A stretch of DNA of 64,000 bases from Alkalicella caledoniensis (lineage in GTDB: Bacteria > Bacillota > Proteinivoracia > Proteinivoracales > Proteinivoracaceae), in assembly GCF_014467015.1 (NCBI RefSeq), contig NZ_CP058559.1, positions 310,001-374,000 on the forward strand. Reading direction: 5' to 3'. Below are positions 60,893-64,000 of this stretch, in pieces (position 1 is the stretch's first letter; each line of letters begins with the position of its first letter). A program made the position numbers and the translations under genes. A model generated the notes under the pieces. That model was not told the DNA's origin. It ran no database searches and saw only the letters and a program-made list of their open reading frames with translations.

Positions 60893-61750
60893 TTAATCCT
60901 CTCCCTCAAAGGCATCTTGTTCAGACTCTACTATTTCATAGTGAGTCACTATAAATACTTCTTCTAGCCTTTCAAAATCAACACTGGGTCTTACTAAGGC
61001 TGTTATCTCCATATCAGATCCTTCTACTCTTACCACTTCACCAATGACAAGACCCTTTGGGAAGTTACCTGTAAGGTCTGATGACATTATTGTGTCACCT
61101 ACACGCAGGTCAGCATTGTGGGCTAATCTTGTTATTTCTAGAAATCCCGGATTTTCTGCACTTATTTTTACAAGGCCAATATCCCTTGTCCTTTGAACAA
61201 AGGAAGTTATACCACTATCTGGGCTTATTATGAGTTTTACTTTAGAAGAATTTAAGGATACTTCTATTACTCTACCCACTAGGCCAGCATGTGTAACAAC
61301 TGGCATACCCAACTTAACATCATGGTTCGTTCCTTTTGCTATTGTCATAGTAGAATACCATGTGGAAGGACTTCTTCCAATTACCATTGCAGGCAACAAA
61401 TCAAACTCAGTACTTTCCTTGAAATCCAAAAGATTTGTTAGTCTTCTATTTGCCAAACGAGCTTCATTAAGTTGATGCTCAATTCCCTTGTAATATTCTA
61501 ATTCTTCCTTTAAAAACTTGTTCTCTTCATACACATTCCTAAATTCAGTCAAAGACATATATGTGTCTCTAATGTAGTTTGTTGAAGAGGTAAAAGCCTT
61601 TTGAAAGGGAAGAACCAATTGATGAATTGCATTTTCCATAAAAGAAACTTTTTCTCTGTCATTGGTTGTCCAACTCATAACCATACTAAGTGCAATAAAA
61701 ATAATAACCAAATTAAGAATCTTCCTATAGCGTGGTTGTAATTTAAGCAA
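60893..61750 (-). CDS. mreC: Rod shape-determining protein MreC
   Basis: MreC is an extracytoplasmic scaffold of the elongasome that activates PBP2-RodA. The 285-residue protein has an N-terminal membrane anchor, a coiled coil (about residues 70-100, FLKEELEYYKGIEHQLNEARLANRRL) and two beta-barrel domains (VIGRSPSTWYSTMTIAKG, GMPVVTHAGLVGRVIEV). It is located between mreB and mreD. Confidence 0.94.
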   Translation of the reverse strand: MLKLQPRYRKILNLVIIFIALSMVMSWTTNDREKVSFMENAIHQLVLPFQKAFTSSTNYIRDTYMSLTEFRNVYEENKFLKEELEYYKGIEHQLNEARLANRRLTNLLDFKESTEFDLLPAMVIGRSPSTWYSTMTIAKGTNHDVKLGMPVVTHAGLVGRVIEVSLNSSKVKLIISPDSGITSFVQRTRDIGLVKISAENPGFLEITRLAHNADLRVGDTIMSSDLTGNFPKGLVIGEVVRVEGSDMEITALVRPSVDFERLEEVFIVTHYEIVESEQDAFEGED

Positions 61751-61774
61751 CTGTTTCTCCCCCTCCCTAAAGTA

Positions 61775-62815
61775 TTACTTCACAGACTTAGTTGCCAGGG
61801 CCACTCTGTTTAACAAATCTAAGTTGTCTAATACTTTTCCAGCTCCTATCACTACACAATCCAATGGGTTTTCTGCAACAACCACAGGCATGCCAGTTTC
61901 TTCCCCTATCAGTCTGTCAAGACCATTAAGTAGCGCTCCACCGCCAGTCATAACAATACCACGGTCCATAATGTCAGCAGCTAGTTCTGGAGGAGTTTTT
62001 TCCAGGGTTATTTTAATGGCTTCAATTATGGCATTTATGGGCTCTTTCATAGCATTATTAATTTCTTTAGCTGAAACCTCTTGAACCTTTGGAAGTCCTG
62101 TTACTAAGTCACGACCTTTAATTTCAAACACATTGTCTTCGTCCTCTGGAAAGGCTGATCCAATTGCCATCTTTATATCTTCTGCAGTTCTATCACCAAT
62201 CATCAGATTATAATTTCTTTTTATATAATGGACTATTGATTCATCCATTTCGTCTCCACCTATTCTGATGGATCTACGGGTTACAATACCACCTAATGAA
62301 ATTATTGCCACATCTGTAGTACCACCACCGATATCGACTACCATACTACCTGTAGGCTCTTCAACTGGAAGACCTGCTCCAATAGCTGCAGCCATTGGCT
62401 CCTCCATTATGTGTGCTTCCCTAGCACCAGCTTGAATGGTAGCTTCCCTTACAGCTCTTTCTTCTACAGCTGTAACACCTGAAGGCACACATACTACTAC
62501 CCTTGGTTTTCTTTTAAAAATGTTCCTTTTATATGCTTGACCAATGAAATGTCTTAACATTTCTTGGGTAACGTCAAAGTCAGCTATAACTCCGTCTTTC
62601 ATAGGTCTAATGGCTACTATATTTCCTGGTGTTCTACCAATCATTTTTTTTGCAGCAGAACCTACAGCAAGTACCCTTTCTTTGTCTCTACCTTTTTGAA
62701 TAGCCACAACAGACGGTTCTCTCACCACTATACCTTTGTTTTTAACATATACGTTTGTATTTGCAGTTCCTAAATCAATTCCTATGTCCCTTGAAAAATA
62801 ATCAGCAATCCTCAT
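61775..62815 (-). CDS. mreB: Actin-like rod shape protein MreB
   Basis: MreB forms membrane-bound filaments that guide lateral wall synthesis. The 346-residue protein has phosphate motifs [13 protein letters not shown] and [13 protein letters not shown], the adenosine motif [16 protein letters not shown] and the connecting blocks ([17 protein letters not shown]). The ATG at 62813-62815 follows AAAGGAG; an upstream TTG would add six residues. It is the first mre gene, after radC. Confidence 0.97.
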   Translation of the reverse strand: MRIADYFSRDIGIDLGTANTNVYVKNKGIVVREPSVVAIQKGRDKERVLAVGSAAKKMIGRTPGNIVAIRPMKDGVIADFDVTQEMLRHFIGQAYKRNIFKRKPRVVVCVPSGVTAVEERAVREATIQAGAREAHIMEEPMAAAIGAGLPVEEPTGSMVVDIGGGTTDVAIISLGGIVTRRSIRIGGDEMDESIVHYIKRNYNLMIGDRTAEDIKMAIGSAFPEDEDNVFEIKGRDLVTGLPKVQEVSAKEINNAMKEPINAIIEAIKITLEKTPPELAADIMDRGIVMTGGGALLNGLDRLIGEETGMPVVVAENPLDCVVIGAGKVLDNLDLLNRVALATKSVK

Positions 62816-62923
62816 TTTTGTATCTCCTTTCAAATCTTAGATCATCTATATATTGTACTACTTTTTTTATGTTTTTAAAAAGGAATTATTAGTTAAATTT
62901 TTTTATTTATAGCGTCACCTTCT

Positions 62924-63610
62924 TTAGTCATTTATTAAACCCTGCTCCTTTAAACTTATATATTCCCCTTCTCCAACAATAATGTGGTCTAACACTCTAA
63001 TACCAATTAACTTACCTGCTTCCATAAGACGATTTGTTAGATTTATATCTTCAGAGCTTGGGGTTGGGTCACCACTTGGATGATTATGTACCAAAATCAT
63101 TTTGGCAGCACTTTGTCTAATAGCTTTATTAAAAACTTCCCTTGGGAAGATACTTGCGATGTTTAGACCACCACGGGATATCTCTTCAAAGGAAATGATT
63201 GTATTCTTAGTTGTGAGAAGAACTGTATAAAACAACTCTTGTTTTGTAAATTGTAGTTTTTCAATCATTATTTCAACAATATCTTCGGGCCCAGTTATGG
63301 TCTCTTTTATCTTTTTACTAACTGTTTTATTTTCTAAGCGTGATGCAATCTCGAAAACTGCTCTGATTTCAGATGCTTTAGCATCACCTATGCCCTTAAT
63401 ACTTTTTAGATCATATACTTGCATCTGAGCCAAACCAGTTAATCCATAAGTACTTATCAACTCTTGAGCCAGTTGCAATACTGTTTTATCTTTGCTTCCT
63501 GTTCTTAATAGTATTGCCAAAAGTTCTGAATCTGATAAAGGTTCACTACCGAATTGAAGCATTTTTTCCCTAGGTTTTTCACTGCTAGGTAAATCCTTAA
63601 ACCTATACAT
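62924..63610 (-). CDS. radC: RadC family JAB domain protein
   Basis: The 228-residue protein has an N-terminal helix-hairpin-helix region (ELLAILLRTGSKDKTVLQLAQELI, LKSIKGIGDAKASEIRAV) and a C-terminal JAB/MPN domain with ILVHNHPSGDPTPSSEDI. The name comes from an old mis-assignment in E. coli; the molecular role is unknown. The maf-radC-mreB order is conserved in Bacillus and Clostridia. Confidence 0.93.
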   Translation of the reverse strand: MYRFKDLPSSEKPREKMLQFGSEPLSDSELLAILLRTGSKDKTVLQLAQELISTYGLTGLAQMQVYDLKSIKGIGDAKASEIRAVFEIASRLENKTVSKKIKETITGPEDIVEIMIEKLQFTKQELFYTVLLTTKNTIISFEEISRGGLNIASIFPREVFNKAIRQSAAKMILVHNHPSGDPTPSSEDINLTNRLMEAGKLIGIRVLDHIIVGEGEYISLKEQGLIND

Positions 63611-63628
63611 TTTGATCCCCTCCCTTAT

Positions 63629-64000
63629 TTAAACCCCTAACTTGAACAGATCATGATGTCTTAACAAGTTAGCAGTTCTAGAAAGAGGTAATCCCACAAC
63701 ATTAAAGTAACAACCTTCAATTTTCTCAACAAAAATTCCCCCTGGGCCTTGTATTCCATATCCTCCTGCCTTGTCAAAGGGATCTTTAGTATTTATATAC
63801 CAGTTAATTTCAGTTTCAGTTAAATTTTTAAAGTATACTTTTGTCATTTCTGAAAAGCTGTCTAGTAGAAGGCCATCCTTTGTAAGTGAAACACCTGTGA
63901 TAACACTATGTGCTTTCCCTGATAGAAGTTTAAGCATTTCTTTGCTCTCCCCAAAGTCCTTAGGCTTACCTAACGATATACCATCTACTTCAACAACTGT
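63629..64000 (-). CDS. maf: Maf family nucleotide pyrophosphatase (C-terminal part, cut by window edge)
   Basis: The visible part, running to the right edge, begins TVVEVDGISLGKPKDFGESKE, continues MLKLLSGKAHSVITGVSL and ends with DPFDKAGGYGIQGPGGIFVEKIEGCYFNVVGLPLSR, all conserved Maf blocks. Maf proteins hydrolyse non-canonical nucleoside triphosphates such as dTTP/UTP or modified forms. About a third of the gene, including the N-terminus, is outside the window. A canonical D-T-V-V motif opens the visible part. Confidence 0.92.
   Translation of the reverse strand, partial: TVVEVDGISLGKPKDFGESKEMLKLLSGKAHSVITGVSLTKDGLLLDSFSEMTKVYFKNLTETEINWYINTKDPFDKAGGYGIQGPGGIFVEKIEGCYFNVVGLPLSRTANLLRHHDLFKLGV

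Overview
The window is an A+T-rich stretch of chromosome from an endospore-forming anaerobe, almost certainly a member of the Clostridia. The sporulation genes yqfC, yqfD, spoIIP, gpr, sleB and spoIVFB, a spo0B-like gene, a CIRCE-controlled hrcA operon, a bS20 gene convergent with holA, and a gene order close to Bacillus subtilis (maf-radC-mreBCD-min-spoIVF-rplU-ysxB-rpmA-spo0B-obg; gpr-spoIIP-yqxA-lepA-hemW-hrcA-grpE-dnaK-dnaJ-prmA-rsmE-mtaB; phoH-yqfF-ybeY-dgkA-cdd-era-recO) support this. The presence of MinE and the lack of aerobic genes fit Clostridia better than Bacilli. The species cannot be settled from sequence reading alone. Nearly all genes are on the minus strand, so operons read from right to left.

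Layout from left to right. 1-9 kb: the yqfC-yqfD-phoH-pgpH-ybeY-dgkA-DUF881-cdd-era-recO operon, ending in a DUF4342 gene cut by the window edge. 9-12 kb: an nfeD-floA-small membrane protein operon. 12-16 kb: rpsU-yqeY, then an IS1634-family insertion sequence flanked by a 231-bp direct duplication that preserved both the HIT gene and the rpsU promoter. 16-30 kb: the heat-shock/translation block (hrcA to mtaB), lepA-hemW, and the sporulation genes spoIIP and gpr with a holin-like gene. 30-40 kb: rpsT, holA-comEC, pyrR, sleB, a solitary molybdopterin oxidoreductase, speE and comEA. 40-47 kb: a Crp/DUF1858 pair and the spo0B-obgE-(small Cys protein)-yhbY-nadD-LCP-rsfS-methyltransferase run. 46-53 kb: rplU-prp-rpmA, rng, the radical-SAM pair, spoIVFB and a short SpoIVFA-like gene. 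53-55 kb: an IS1182-family element nested in an imperfect palindrome. 55-64 kb: cell shape and division genes (rodA, minCDE, mrdA, mreBCD), radC and a maf gene cut by the right edge.

The genes are mostly conserved housekeeping: ribosome assembly and rRNA modification (era, ybeY, rsmE, prmA, obgE, yhbY, rsfS, rng, lepA), protein folding (hrcA-grpE-dnaK-dnaJ), envelope shape and septum placement, sporulation and germination, and DNA uptake (comEC, comEA).

The unusual material is mainly non-coding. It includes a dispersed intergenic repeat family with at least four copies (near 12.1, 39.8, 58.06 and 58.34 kb), two interleaved perfect 14-bp inverted repeats around the sleB promoter, a repeat-rich gap between comEC and pyrR, and the two mobile-element scars. 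Among proteins, the Spo0B-like gene, the SpoIVFA-like protein without a peptidase domain, and an overlooked 57-residue cysteine protein next to obgE deserve attention.
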